Origin: Micromonosporaceae bacterium
Lineage (GTDB): Bacteria > Actinomycetota > Actinomycetes > Mycobacteriales > Micromonosporaceae
Assembly (NCBI GenBank): GCA_019689695.1
Contig: JADGHA010000003.1
Location: 1-32,853 of the forward strand
Direction: 5' to 3'
Length of the DNA stretch: 32,853 nt
Below the pieces are notes generated by a model. It had not been told where the DNA came from. It saw only the letters and a list, made by a program, of their open reading frames with translations, and made no database searches. Position 1 is the first letter of the stretch. Every line of letters begins with the position of its first letter. Position numbers and translations under genes: made by a program. Shown here one piece after another: positions 7,041-15,784 of the stretch.

Positions 7041-7740
7041 GATCGACAACGTCACCCTGCTGTACGGTCGGATCCAGGCGCTGCACGGGATCAGCCTCAC
7101 CGTGAACGAAGGGGAGATCGTCGCGCTGATCGGCGCCAACGGCGCCGGCAAGACCACCACCATGCGGGCGATCTCCGGGCTACGCCCGATCGCGTCCGGA
7201 CGGATCCGGTTCGCCGGTGAGGACATCACCAAGCTGCGGGCTGACCTCCGCACGGTACGGGGGATCAGCCAGGCGCCCGAGGGGCGCGGGATCTTCCCCG
7301 GGATGTCGGTCCTGGAGAACCTGGAGATGGGCGCCTACACCCGGCGCGACTCGGCCGGCATCCGGGCCGACCTGGATCGCGTCTACGGGTTGTTCCCGCG
7401 GCTGAAGGAGCGGGCCAAGCAGGTCGGCGGCACGCTCTCCGGCGGGGAGCAGCAGATGCTGACCATCGGCCGGGCGCTGATGAGCCGCCCCAAGCTGCTG
7501 CTGCTGGACGAGCCATCGATGGGACTCGCCCCGATGCTGATCCAGCAGATCTTCTCGATCATCACCGAGATCAACCAGCAGGGCACCACGATCCTGCTGG
7601 TCGAGCAGAACGCCCAGCAGGCGCTGTCCCGGGCGCATCGGGCCTACGTGCTGGAGACCGGCCGGATCGTCAAGTCGGGCACCGGCACCGACCTGCTGCA
7701 CGACCCGGCCGTCAAGGACGCGTACCTTGGCGTCGCGTGA
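7030..7740 (+). CDS. livF: Branched-chain amino acid ABC transporter ATPase LivF
   Basis: A 236-residue ABC ATPase of typical LivF length. Walker A is GANGAGKTT (about 37-45), followed by the LivF-specific S-Q-A-P-E-G-R-G-I-F-P segment (about 80-90), the signature LSGGEQQ (about 138-144), Walker B L-L-L-L-D-E-P-S-M-G-L-A-P, and L-L-V-E-Q-N in place of the H-loop, which is normal in LivF. It overlaps the end of livG by 11 bases, and GGGAG at 7016-7020 serves as its ribosome site. The next transporter system begins 16 bases after its stop. Confidence 0.95.
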   Translation: MLLEIDNVTLLYGRIQALHGISLTVNEGEIVALIGANGAGKTTTMRAISGLRPIASGRIRFAGEDITKLRADLRTVRGISQAPEGRGIFPGMSVLENLEMGAYTRRDSAGIRADLDRVYGLFPRLKERAKQVGGTLSGGEQQMLTIGRALMSRPKLLLLDEPSMGLAPMLIQQIFSIITEINQQGTTILLVEQNAQQALSRAHRAYVLETGRIVKSGTGTDLLHDPAVKDAYLGVA

Positions 7741-7756
7741 GAGGAAGTACATCGTC

Positions 7757-8665
7757 ATGAAACGGATAAGCACAGTGGTCGGTGTGGCAGGTGCGGTCCT
7801 GCTCGCCCTGTCGATGGCCGCCTGCGGTGAGAAGGAGGAGGGCAACACCGGATCCGCCGCCCCGGCCCCGTCGTCCACTGTGGACCAGGCGTTGGCGGCC
7901 AAGGTGCCGGACGCCATCAAGGCGGACGGCGTCATCAAGATCGGGACCGACTCGACGTACGCGCCGGCCGAGTTCCTGGACACCGACGGCAAGACCGTCA
8001 TCGGGTTCGACGTCGACCTGTTCAACGCCATCGCCGCCAAGCTCGGCCTGAAGACCGAGTGGGTCTCCAGCAGCTTCGACGACATCATCCCGGGCGTGGT
8101 CTCCGGCAAGTACGAGGCGGGGGTCTCCTCGTTCACCATCCGCAACGACCGCAAGTCGCAAGTGCACATGATCAGCTACTTCCTGGCCGGCACCCAGTGG
8201 GTCACCCAGAAGGGCAACCCGAAGTCGGTCGACCCGGACAACGCGTGCGGCAAGCGGATCGCCGTGCAGAACGCCACGGTCCAGCTCGACGACATCAAGG
8301 CACGGTCGAAGAAGTGCACCGACGCCGGCAAGCCGGCGATCACCATCGAGCCGTACACCGGGCAGGACGAGGCGACCTCGGCGGTGGCGACCGGCAAGGA
8401 CGACGCGATGCTCGCCGACCTGCCGCCGAGCGTGGACGCGGTCCGCAAGAACCCGGACAAGCTGGAGCTGCTCGGCGAGAACTACGACTCCGCGCCGTAC
8501 GGATTCGTGGTGGCCAAGGACCAGCAGGCGTTCGCCGAGGCGATCCAGGGCGCGCTCAAGCAGGTCATCGCGGAGGGCACCTACGACGCGATCCTCAAGC
8601 ACTGGAACGTCGAGGGCGGCAAGCTGACCGGGGAACCCGAGATCGATCCGCAGACCGCTGAGTAA
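7757..8665 (+). CDS. Polar amino acid ABC transporter, substrate-binding lipoprotein
   Basis: A family 3 solute-binding protein (SBP_bac_3), 302 residues. The ATG at 7757 is preferred over an in-frame GTG at 7727 that lies inside livF: GAGGAAG at 7741-7747 is well placed, and the ATG gives a proper signal, M-K-R-I-S-T then a hydrophobic core and L-S-M-A-A-C with Cys23 lipidated. The mature part has the family pattern [25 protein letters not shown], and near the end [10 protein letters not shown]. It feeds the permease and ATPase encoded next. Glutamine, glutamate or a basic amino acid are all possible; sequence alone does not decide. Confidence 0.92.
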   Translation: MKRISTVVGVAGAVLLALSMAACGEKEEGNTGSAAPAPSSTVDQALAAKVPDAIKADGVIKIGTDSTYAPAEFLDTDGKTVIGFDVDLFNAIAAKLGLKTEWVSSSFDDIIPGVVSGKYEAGVSSFTIRNDRKSQVHMISYFLAGTQWVTQKGNPKSVDPDNACGKRIAVQNATVQLDDIKARSKKCTDAGKPAITIEPYTGQDEATSAVATGKDDAMLADLPPSVDAVRKNPDKLELLGENYDSAPYGFVVAKDQQAFAEAIQGALKQVIAEGTYDAILKHWNVEGGKLTGEPEIDPQTAE

Positions 8666-8671
8666 TCCGAC

Positions 8672-9637
8672 ATGGCCGAGGCGGCGACCACCGAGCGGGC
8701 GCGACCCGAGCCGATCACCGCGGTACCCGTCCGCCACCCCTGGCGCTGGGTGGCGGTCGCGGTGCTGGCGGTGCTCGTGGCGATGTTCGTGCACATGCTG
8801 GTCACGAACGACAACCTCCACTGGTCGTTCATGGTGGACAACATGTTCCGGCCGCCGATCATCGAGGGGGTCCGGGGCACGATCCTGCTGACCATCAGCT
8901 CGATGGCCGTGGGGCTGGTGCTGGGCCTGGTGGTCGCCGTCATGCGGCTGTCGGCCAACCCGATCCTGCGGGTCGTGGCGTGGGTCTACACCTGGTTCTT
9001 CCGGGCCGTCCCGCGCCTGGTGCTCCTGGTGCTCTGCGGCAACCTGGGCATCTTGTGGAAGCGGATCGAGTTCGGGCTGCCGTTCGACCGCCAGATCGGC
9101 GCGCTGTTCGGCGTCGACGACTTCACCGCCCGGTTCTACGGCGTGGACTCGCTCAGCCTGCTGAGCGGGTTCACCGCCGGGCTGCTCGGCCTGGCGCTGT
9201 CCGAGGGCGCCTACATGGCGGAGATCATCCGGGCCGGCATCCAGTCGGTCGACCCCGGACAGTCCGAGGCGGCCGCCGCGCTCGGCCTGTCCCGGGGGCA
9301 GGCGCTGCGGCGCATCGTGCTGCCGCAGGCGATGCGGGTGATCGTCCCGCCCACCGGCAACGAGACCATCGCGATGTTGAAGGACACCTCGCTGGTGGCG
9401 GCGGTGCCGATCACCGTCGAGCTGTTCTACCAGCTGCGGGCCGTCGGGGTCCGGGCGTTCGACCCGTTCCCGATGCTGGTCGCGGCCACCATCTGGTACC
9501 TGTTCCTGACCAGCATCCTGCTCGTGCTGCAGTACTTCGTCGAGCGCTACTTCGCCCGCGGGTACGGCCGCACCGAGCGGGCCCGCATGCGGCTGCGCGA
9601 GATCGCGGCCGAGACCGGCGGGGGAGGGGCGGCATGA
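8672..9637 (+). CDS. Polar amino acid ABC transporter permease (HisM/GlnP type)
   Basis: A 321-residue inner-membrane permease of the His/Glu/Gln/Arg/opine family. A cytoplasmic N-terminus of about 23 residues is followed by a first membrane helix and a periplasmic loop. The conserved [11 protein letters not shown] start of the permease domain is at about 68-78, and the EAA loop ([21 protein letters not shown], about 198-218), which docks on the ATPase, is intact. Between them is an insertion of about 40 residues around a G-V-D-D-F segment, longer than usual. Only one permease is encoded, so it probably works as a homodimer. The start is six bases after the binding-protein stop. Confidence 0.92.
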   Translation: MAEAATTERARPEPITAVPVRHPWRWVAVAVLAVLVAMFVHMLVTNDNLHWSFMVDNMFRPPIIEGVRGTILLTISSMAVGLVLGLVVAVMRLSANPILRVVAWVYTWFFRAVPRLVLLVLCGNLGILWKRIEFGLPFDRQIGALFGVDDFTARFYGVDSLSLLSGFTAGLLGLALSEGAYMAEIIRAGIQSVDPGQSEAAAALGLSRGQALRRIVLPQAMRVIVPPTGNETIAMLKDTSLVAAVPITVELFYQLRAVGVRAFDPFPMLVAATIWYLFLTSILLVLQYFVERYFARGYGRTERARMRLREIAAETGGGGAA

Positions 9638-10467
9638 CCGAGACCACGGACGCCGCCCGGACGGCCGGGACGGCCGGCGGCGGCGCACCAGCGGCCACGG
9701 CCGCGGCCGAGCCGATGGTGCGGGTGGAGAACGTGTACAAGTCGTTCGGGCGGCTGCGGGTGCTCAGCGGCATCGACCTGCAGGTGCGCCCGGGCGAGGT
9801 GTGCGTGGTGCTCGGGCCCTCCGGGTCGGGCAAGTCCACCCTGCTCCGCTGCATCAACCACCTGGAGAAGATCGACGCCGGGCGGATCTGGGTGGACGGC
9901 GAGCTGATCGGGTACCGGCAGCGCGGCGGCAAGCTGCACGAGCTGCGGGACAAGGAGGTGGCCGCGCAGCGGCGCTCGATCGGCATGGTGTTCCAGCGGT
10001 TCAACCTGTTCCCGCACATGACCGCGCTGGAGAACGTGATGGAGGCGCCGCTGTGCGCCAGGCTCGGGACCAAGGCGGAGATCCGCGAGCGGGCGCTGGC
10101 GCTGCTGCGCCGGGTCGGTCTCGGCGACAAGGTGGACACCTACCCCCGGCAGCTCTCCGGCGGGCAGCAGCAGCGGGTGGCGATCGCCCGGGCGCTTGCC
10201 ATGCAGCCGAAGCTGATGCTCTTCGACGAGCCCACCAGCGCGCTCGACCCGGAGCTGGTCGGCGAGGTGCTGGACGTGATGAAGGACCTCGCCCGGGACG
10301 GCATGACCATGATCGTGGTGACCCACGAGATCGGGTTCGCCCGGGAGGTGGGCGACCACCTGATCTTCATGGACGGCGGGCAGGTGGTCGAGGCGGGCCC
10401 ACCCCGCGAGGTCATCGCGGAGCCCAAGCATGAGCGGACCCGCGCCTTCCTTGCCAAGGTGCTGTAG
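9634..10467 (+). CDS. Polar amino acid ABC transporter ATPase (HisP/GlnQ type)
   Basis: A 277-residue ATPase. The ATG at 9634 is in an ATGA overlap with the permease stop. About 26 Ala/Gly/Thr-rich residues precede the domain. Walker A is GPSGSGKST (61-69), the Q-loop is [11 protein letters not shown] (about 118-128), the signature is LSGGQQQ (174-180), Walker B is LMLFDEP (194-200), and the switch histidine is in V-V-T-H-E-I-G-F-A. The F-N-L-F-P-H-M-T and A-R-E-V-G-D segments are characteristic of the polar amino acid uptake subfamily. It closes the eight-gene transporter array; polA starts 36 bases later with its own apparent promoter. Confidence 0.95.
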   Translation: MTETTDAARTAGTAGGGAPAATAAAEPMVRVENVYKSFGRLRVLSGIDLQVRPGEVCVVLGPSGSGKSTLLRCINHLEKIDAGRIWVDGELIGYRQRGGKLHELRDKEVAAQRRSIGMVFQRFNLFPHMTALENVMEAPLCARLGTKAEIRERALALLRRVGLGDKVDTYPRQLSGGQQQRVAIARALAMQPKLMLFDEPTSALDPELVGEVLDVMKDLARDGMTMIVVTHEIGFAREVGDHLIFMDGGQVVEAGPPREVIAEPKHERTRAFLAKVL

Positions 10468-10489
10468 CGGGAGTGTCGGGGGGCGCGGG

Positions 10490-10495
10490 TAGGGT
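10490..10495 (+). promoter_or_regulatory. Candidate -10 element of polA placed for leaderless mRNA
   Basis: TAGGGT matches TAnnnT and ends eight bases before the GTG start of polA, so transcription would begin at or next to the start codon. There is no Shine-Dalgarno between them, consistent with a leaderless message, which is common in actinobacteria. No convincing -35 is seen. Confidence 0.4.
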
Positions 10496-10503
10496 CGCCT
10501 ACT

Positions 10504-13257
10504 GTGAATGACACCTCGCCGCGCCCTGCCCGGCCCGGCCCGGCGGGCCGGCCGACGTTGCTGCTGCTGGACGGGCACTCCCTGGCCTACCGGGCGTTCT
10601 TCGCGCTGCCGGTGGAGAACTTCTCCACCACCACCGGCCAGCCCACCAACGCGGTGTACGGGTTCACCTCCATGCTGATCAACGTCCTGCGCGACGAGAA
10701 GCCCACCCACATCGCCGTCGCGTTCGACGTGTCCCGGCACTCCTTCCGCACCGAGAAGTACGCGGAGTACAAGGCCGGCCGGGTGGAGAGCCGCCCCGAG
10801 TTCGGCGGGCAGGTGAGCCTGATCAAGGAGGTGCTGGCCGCGCTGCGCATCCCGGTGGTGGAGAAGGAGGGCTACGAGGCGGACGACGTCATCGCCACCC
10901 TCGCCGGCCGGGCCCGCGCCGAGGGCATGGACGTGCTGATCTGCACCGGCGACCGGGACGCCTTCCAGCTCGTCAACGACCGGGTCACCGTGCTCTACCC
11001 CCGGCGGGGCGTCTCGGAGCTGGACCGGATGGACGCGGCGGCGGTGACCGAGCGGTACGGCGTGGGTCCCGAGCGGTACCGCGACCTGGCCGCGCTGGTC
11101 GGCGACACCAGCGACAACCTGCCGGGCGTGCCCGGGGTGGGCCCGAAGACCGCGGCGAAGTGGATCAACCAGTACGGCTCCCTGACCGAGGTCATCGCCC
11201 ACGTCGACGAGATCAAGGGCAAGGCCGGCGACAGCGTGCGCGAGCACCTGGCCGGGGTGATCCGCAACTACGAAATCAACTGCCTGGTCGACGACCTGGA
11301 GCTGCCCCTGGCGCCGGCCGACACGCGTTGGCACGGGTGGGACCGGGAGGCCGTGCACCGCGTCTTCGACGCGCTGGAGTTCCGGATCCTGCGCGAGCGC
11401 CTCTACCAGTACCTGGAGGCGGTCGAGCCGGAGGCGGAGGCCGGCTTCGAGCTGGCCGGCCAGGTGCTGGCGGCCGGCCAGGTGGCCGGCTGGCTGGCCG
11501 AGCACACGGGCGGGCAGCAGCCGGTCGGGGTCGCGGTCACCGGCACGTTCGGCCGGGGGACGGGCTCGCTGACCGGGGTCGCCGTGGCCACCGCCGGGGG
11601 AGCGGCCGCCTGGTTCGACCCGACCCAGCTGGACGCCGAGGACGAGGCGGCGGTGGCCGCCTGGCTCGCCGACGAGGACCGGCCCAAGGTTCTGCACGAC
11701 GTCAAGCCCGCGCTGCTCGCGTTCCAGGCGCACGGCTGGCGGCTGCGCGGCGTCCGCGACGACACCGCGCTCGCGGCCTACCTGGCCCGGCCGGACCAGC
11801 GCTCCTACGACCTGACCGACCTGGCCCTGCGCTACCTGCAGCGGGAGCTGCGGGTGGAGGGCCCGGGGGACGGCCAGCTGGCGCTGGAAGGGCTGGGCCC
11901 GCAGGACGAGCTGGAGCAGAACCTGATGCTGCGCGCCCGCGCCACGCTGGACCTGGCCGGCGCGCTGCGCGCCGCACTGGCCAACGGCGGGGGCACCGGG
12001 CGGGCCGCGTCGGCGGATGCGACGGGCGCGGCGAGCCGGCTGCTCGCCGAGGTGGAGCTGCCGCTGGTCGAGGTGCTCGCCGGCATGGAGCGGGTGGGCA
12101 TCGCCGCGGACACGCACTACCTGTCCGAGCTGGAGTCTCACTTCGCGGCCGAGGTGAAGGCCGCCGCCCAGGCCGCGTACGCCGAGGTTGGCCGGGAGTT
12201 CAACCTGGGCTCGCCCAAGCAGCTGCAGGAGATCCTCTTCGGCCAGCTGGGGCTGCCCAAGACCAAGCGGATCAAGACCGGCTACACCACCGACGCCGAC
12301 GCCCTGCAGGGCTTGTACGCGCAGACCGGCAACCCGCTGCTGGCGCACCTGCTGCGGCACCGGGACGTGGCCAAGCTGAAGTCCACGGTGGACGGCCTGC
12401 TCAAGGCGGTCAGCGACGACGGCCGCATCCACACCACGTTCCTGCAGACCTCGGCGGCCACTGGTCGGCTCGCCTCCACCGATCCCAACCTGCAGAACAT
12501 TCCGATCCGCACCGAGGAGGGCCGGCGGATCCGGCGGGCGTTCGTCGTCGGCGACGGGTTCGAGACGCTGATGACCGTCGACTACAGCCAGATCGAGATG
12601 CGGATCATGGCGCACCTGTCCCGGGACGAGGCGCTGATCGAGGCGTTCAACAGCGGCCGGGACTTCCACGCGGTGACCGCCTCCTCGGTCTTCGGCGTCC
12701 CGGTCACCGAGGTGGGCCCGGACCAGCGCCGCAAGATCAAGGCGATGAACTACGGCCTGGCGTACGGCCTGTCCGCGTACGGCCTGTCCACCCAGCTGGG
12801 CATCACCCCGGCCGAGGCGTCGGTGCTGATGGAGGAGTACTTCAAGACCTTCGGCGGGGTGCGCGACTACCTGAAGGCGGTGGTGGACCAGGCCCGCCGT
12901 GACGGGTACACCGAGACGATCCTCGGCCGGCGGCGCTACCTGCCGGATCTGGTCAGCGACAACCGGCAGCGCCGCGAGATGGCCGAGCGGATGGCGCTCA
13001 ACGCGCCGATCCAGGGCTCCGCGGCGGACATCATCAAGGTGGCGATGCTGCGGGTGGACCGGGCGCTGCGCGAGTCCGGGCTCCGCTCGCGGATGCTGTT
13101 GCAGGTGCACGACGAGCTGGTCTTCGAGGTGGCGACGGGGGAGCGGGTGGCGCTGGAGGAGCTGGTCAGGCGGGAGATGGGCGGGGCATACCCGCTGTCC
13201 GTGCCGTTGGAGGTGTCGGTCGGCGCCGGCGACAACTGGGCCGTCGCCGATCACTGA
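10504..13257 (+). CDS. polA: DNA polymerase I
   Basis: A full-length Pol I of 917 residues acting in Okazaki fragment processing and excision repair. Residues 18-310 are the 5'-nuclease (L-L-L-L-D-G-H-S-L-A-Y-R-A-F-F, G-Y-E-A-D-D-V-I-A-T, C-T-G-D-R-D). The middle region keeps the exonuclease fold, but the first DxE motif is replaced by V-A-V-T-G-T, so proofreading is presumably lost. The polymerase has motif A with D693 (V-D-Y-S-Q-I-E), an O-helix with R742, K746, Y750 and Y754, and motif C H869-D870-E871. Y750 takes the place of the Phe762 of E. coli Pol I, as in mycobacterial Pol I. GTG start; no Shine-Dalgarno. Confidence 0.97.
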   Translation: MNDTSPRPARPGPAGRPTLLLLDGHSLAYRAFFALPVENFSTTTGQPTNAVYGFTSMLINVLRDEKPTHIAVAFDVSRHSFRTEKYAEYKAGRVESRPEFGGQVSLIKEVLAALRIPVVEKEGYEADDVIATLAGRARAEGMDVLICTGDRDAFQLVNDRVTVLYPRRGVSELDRMDAAAVTERYGVGPERYRDLAALVGDTSDNLPGVPGVGPKTAAKWINQYGSLTEVIAHVDEIKGKAGDSVREHLAGVIRNYEINCLVDDLELPLAPADTRWHGWDREAVHRVFDALEFRILRERLYQYLEAVEPEAEAGFELAGQVLAAGQVAGWLAEHTGGQQPVGVAVTGTFGRGTGSLTGVAVATAGGAAAWFDPTQLDAEDEAAVAAWLADEDRPKVLHDVKPALLAFQAHGWRLRGVRDDTALAAYLARPDQRSYDLTDLALRYLQRELRVEGPGDGQLALEGLGPQDELEQNLMLRARATLDLAGALRAALANGGGTGRAASADATGAASRLLAEVELPLVEVLAGMERVGIAADTHYLSELESHFAAEVKAAAQAAYAEVGREFNLGSPKQLQEILFGQLGLPKTKRIKTGYTTDADALQGLYAQTGNPLLAHLLRHRDVAKLKSTVDGLLKAVSDDGRIHTTFLQTSAATGRLASTDPNLQNIPIRTEEGRRIRRAFVVGDGFETLMTVDYSQIEMRIMAHLSRDEALIEAFNSGRDFHAVTASSVFGVPVTEVGPDQRRKIKAMNYGLAYGLSAYGLSTQLGITPAEASVLMEEYFKTFGGVRDYLKAVVDQARRDGYTETILGRRRYLPDLVSDNRQRREMAERMALNAPIQGSAADIIKVAMLRVDRALRESGLRSRMLLQVHDELVFEVATGERVALEELVRREMGGAYPLSVPLEVSVGAGDNWAVADH

Positions 13258-13258
13258 C

Positions 13259-14005
13259 ATGCTGCTCCGGGAGCGTGGTGAGCCACCGGCCGTGGTGGCC
13301 CATCGGGGACACTCGGCCCAGGCCCCCGAGAACACCATGGCCGCGTTCGTCGACGCGCGCCGGGCCGGGGCCGACTGGATCGAGGTCGACGTGCGGATCG
13401 CCGCGGACGGCGTCCCGGTGGTGATGCACGATCCGACCGTGGACCGGACCACCGGCGGCACCGGCAGGGTGGCCGGGCTGACCGCCGAGGAGATCGTCGC
13501 GCTCGACGCCGGGTCCTGGTTCGGGCCCGGCTTCGCCGGCGAACCGGTTCCCACCTTCGCGGAGGTGGTGGAGGAGCTGGGTCGCCGCGGCGGCAGGCTG
13601 CTGCTGGAGCTGAAGCACCCGCACACCCGCGACGACGTGGCACGGGTGCTGGGCATGGCGGCGGACGCCGGCCTGACCGACCGGCTGGTGGTGCAGAGCT
13701 TCCGCCCGTCGATCCTGGCCGACGTCGCCGCGGTCGCGCCCGGGCTGCCCCGCGCGCTGCTCACCACGACCCTGCACGAGAATCCGGTGGCGGTCTGCGG
13801 CGAGCTGGTCCTGTCCTCGTACCACCCGGCCGCGGTGGACGTGCTGGAACGGCCGGAGCTGGTGGACGCGCTGCACGCGGCCGGGGTGGCCACCATGGTG
13901 TGGACGGTCAACGACGAGGCGCTCTGGCCGCGGCTGGCCAGCCTCGGCGTGGACGGCCTGATCAGCGACCGGACCGCCGACCTGGTCACATGGTGCGGCG
14001 GATGA
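13259..14005 (+). CDS. Glycerophosphodiester phosphodiesterase
   Basis: A 248-residue GDPD-family TIM barrel that hydrolyses glycerophosphodiesters to glycerol-3-phosphate and an alcohol. The catalytic set is visible: H15-R16-G17, E24-N25-T26, the metal ligands E42 and D44 in I-E-V-D-V, and H57-D58. Later motifs include L-L-L-E-L-K, V-V-Q-S-F and W-T-V-N. There is no signal peptide, so it is cytoplasmic. The ATG at 13259 begins two bases after the polA TGA, so it is probably expressed with polA; the open frame running upstream into polA is a shadow. Its own stop overlaps the next start (ATGA). Confidence 0.94.
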   Translation: MLLRERGEPPAVVAHRGHSAQAPENTMAAFVDARRAGADWIEVDVRIAADGVPVVMHDPTVDRTTGGTGRVAGLTAEEIVALDAGSWFGPGFAGEPVPTFAEVVEELGRRGGRLLLELKHPHTRDDVARVLGMAADAGLTDRLVVQSFRPSILADVAAVAPGLPRALLTTTLHENPVAVCGELVLSSYHPAAVDVLERPELVDALHAAGVATMVWTVNDEALWPRLASLGVDGLISDRTADLVTWCGG

Positions 14006-15738
14006 CGGCGGCGGTCGCGACTGCGACTCGGACGGGCCGGCGGGCCAGGCCGGCCGGGCGGCGGCTGGCCTGGGCCGCCGTGGCGGCCGGTGGGATCGCC
14101 GGCCTCTTCCTGGGCTACCTGCGCATGTCCAGGACCGTCCCGGTCAACGCCGACGGAGCCAGCAACGCCAGGCAGGCGTGGGAGATGCTGCACGGCAACC
14201 TGCTGCTGCGCGGCTGGACCGTCACCGACGTGTCGTTCTACAGCACCGAGCTGGTGCAGTACATGCTGGTGGAGCTGGTCCACGGCTACCAGCCGGACGT
14301 GATCCATGTCGCGGCGGCGATGACGTACACGCTGCTGGTGGTGCTGGCCGCGGTCCTGGCCAAGGGGCGGGCCACCGGCGGCGAAGCGGTGGCCCGGGGC
14401 GCGGTGGCCGTCGCGCTCATGCTGCTGCCCGGGCCGGGCAACGGGTACATCATCACCCTCGGTTCGCCGGCGCACCTCGGATCCGGCGTACCGCTCCTGG
14501 TCACCTGGCTGGTCCTGGACCGGGCGGCTGGCCGCCGGCCGGGGTGGGCGCACGCCGGCTGGCGCCTGCCCGCGCTGATCGCGCTGCTGCTGACCTGGGG
14601 ACAGATCGGCGACCCGCTGGTCATGTACGTCGGCGCCCTCCCGCTGGCGCTGGTCAGCGGGGCGCGGCTGTGGCGGGCGGGCGGTGGCTGGCGCTGGCGG
14701 CTGCGCTCGCTCGACGCCAGGCTGCTCGCCGCCGCCGTCGCGTCCGCCCTGCTGGCCCACGGCTTCCTGGCCGCGGTACGCCTGGCCGGCGGCTTCGTCG
14801 CGCACGCGCCACCGGTGCAGCTCAGCCCGCCGTCCGAGCTCGGCGCGCACGTGGTGCTCGCGGTCAAGTCGGTGGCGCTGCTGTTCGGCGGCTACCTTCC
14901 CGACCTCGACGGGCCGGCCGGCCTCGCGATCGGTCTGCTCAGGATCGCCGGCGCCCTGCTGGTCGCCGCCACCGTGGGCTACCTCGCCGTCCGCCTGGTG
15001 CGGGGGCTGCCGTGGCGGCGCGGCGCGGCGCCGGACACCCGGCCGGCCAGCGCGGCGCCGAGGCCCGGGCGGCCGGCAGCGACCGGCGAAGGGCCGGCCG
15101 GTGCGGATCGGGTGACCGAGCTGATGCTGGTCAGCATCCTGGTGAACGTCGGCGCGTTCCTGGTCTCCACCCTGCCGGTGGACCTGATGTCCGCCCGGCA
15201 GCTCGCGGTCGTGCTGCCGACGGGCGCCGCGCTGGCCGGCCGAGTCTTCGGCGCCCGGCTGGTGACGAGGCGGACGCTGGGCGTGGCGCTCGCCGTGCTG
15301 GTGCTGTTCGCCGGCGTCTTCGCCGCCCGGGCGACCGAACGGCCGGTGCCGGTGACGGACAAGGAGATCGGGGACTGGCTGGTCGCCCAAGGCCTGCACC
15401 ACGGCCTCGGCGGCTACTGGAACGCCAGCACCATCACCCTGGCCACCGGCGGGCAGGTCCAGGTCGCGCCGGTGACCGGCACCGAGCGGATCATGGGGTA
15501 CCGCTGGGAGTCGCGGGCCGAGTGGTACGACCCCGCCCGCACGGACGCCCGGTTCCTGGTGCTCGACCTGACCGACCCGGTCTACGGGACGGTCGCCACG
15601 GCGACCGCGCAGTTCGGCCGGCCGGTGCTGCGTCGGGACTTCGGCCATGTCGCGGTGCTGGTGTACGACCACAACCTGCTCGTCGGCCTGCCGGCGTACT
15701 GCCTGCCGGAGGTCCGGCCCAGCATGGCCGAGTGCTGA
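14002..15738 (+). CDS. Multi-pass membrane protein, possibly GT-C glycosyltransferase-like
   Basis: A large hydrophobic protein of 578 residues that I cannot assign to a named family. The ATG at 14002 is in an ATGA overlap with the phosphodiesterase stop; another ATG at 13990 is possible. After an Arg-rich N-terminus there is a first membrane helix (about 18-36), an extracellular loop with V-N-A-D-G-A-S-N-A-R-Q-A-W-E-M-L, and about ten further helices, with a charged cytoplasmic loop near 345-370 and a soluble C-terminal domain of about 130 residues. The topology, with an acidic residue in the first outer loop, resembles GT-C/family 39 transferases, but no catalytic motif is certain. Confidence 0.8.
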   Translation: MTAAVATATRTGRRARPAGRRLAWAAVAAGGIAGLFLGYLRMSRTVPVNADGASNARQAWEMLHGNLLLRGWTVTDVSFYSTELVQYMLVELVHGYQPDVIHVAAAMTYTLLVVLAAVLAKGRATGGEAVARGAVAVALMLLPGPGNGYIITLGSPAHLGSGVPLLVTWLVLDRAAGRRPGWAHAGWRLPALIALLLTWGQIGDPLVMYVGALPLALVSGARLWRAGGGWRWRLRSLDARLLAAAVASALLAHGFLAAVRLAGGFVAHAPPVQLSPPSELGAHVVLAVKSVALLFGGYLPDLDGPAGLAIGLLRIAGALLVAATVGYLAVRLVRGLPWRRGAAPDTRPASAAPRPGRPAATGEGPAGADRVTELMLVSILVNVGAFLVSTLPVDLMSARQLAVVLPTGAALAGRVFGARLVTRRTLGVALAVLVLFAGVFAARATERPVPVTDKEIGDWLVAQGLHHGLGGYWNASTITLATGGQVQVAPVTGTERIMGYRWESRAEWYDPARTDARFLVLDLTDPVYGTVATATAQFGRPVLRRDFGHVAVLVYDHNLLVGLPAYCLPEVRPSMAEC

Positions 15739-15747
15739 CCGGCCACC

Positions 15748-15770
15748 GCCGGGACGGTCACCGTCCCGGC
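15748..15770. terminator. Bidirectional terminator hairpin
   Basis: GCCGGGACGG (15748-15757) and CCGTCCCGGC (15761-15770) form a perfect 10-base-pair stem with loop TCA. It sits between the convergent membrane-protein and methyltransferase genes. No U-tract on either side, as is common in actinobacteria. Confidence 0.7.
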
Positions 15771-15784
15771 TCGTGTGGACCTGG

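Noticed and set aside
11160-12902. A 580-codon plus-strand frame inside polA
   Set aside because: Frame-shifted shadow of polA; composition is Arg/Gly/Ala only and the real frame has all Pol I motifs.
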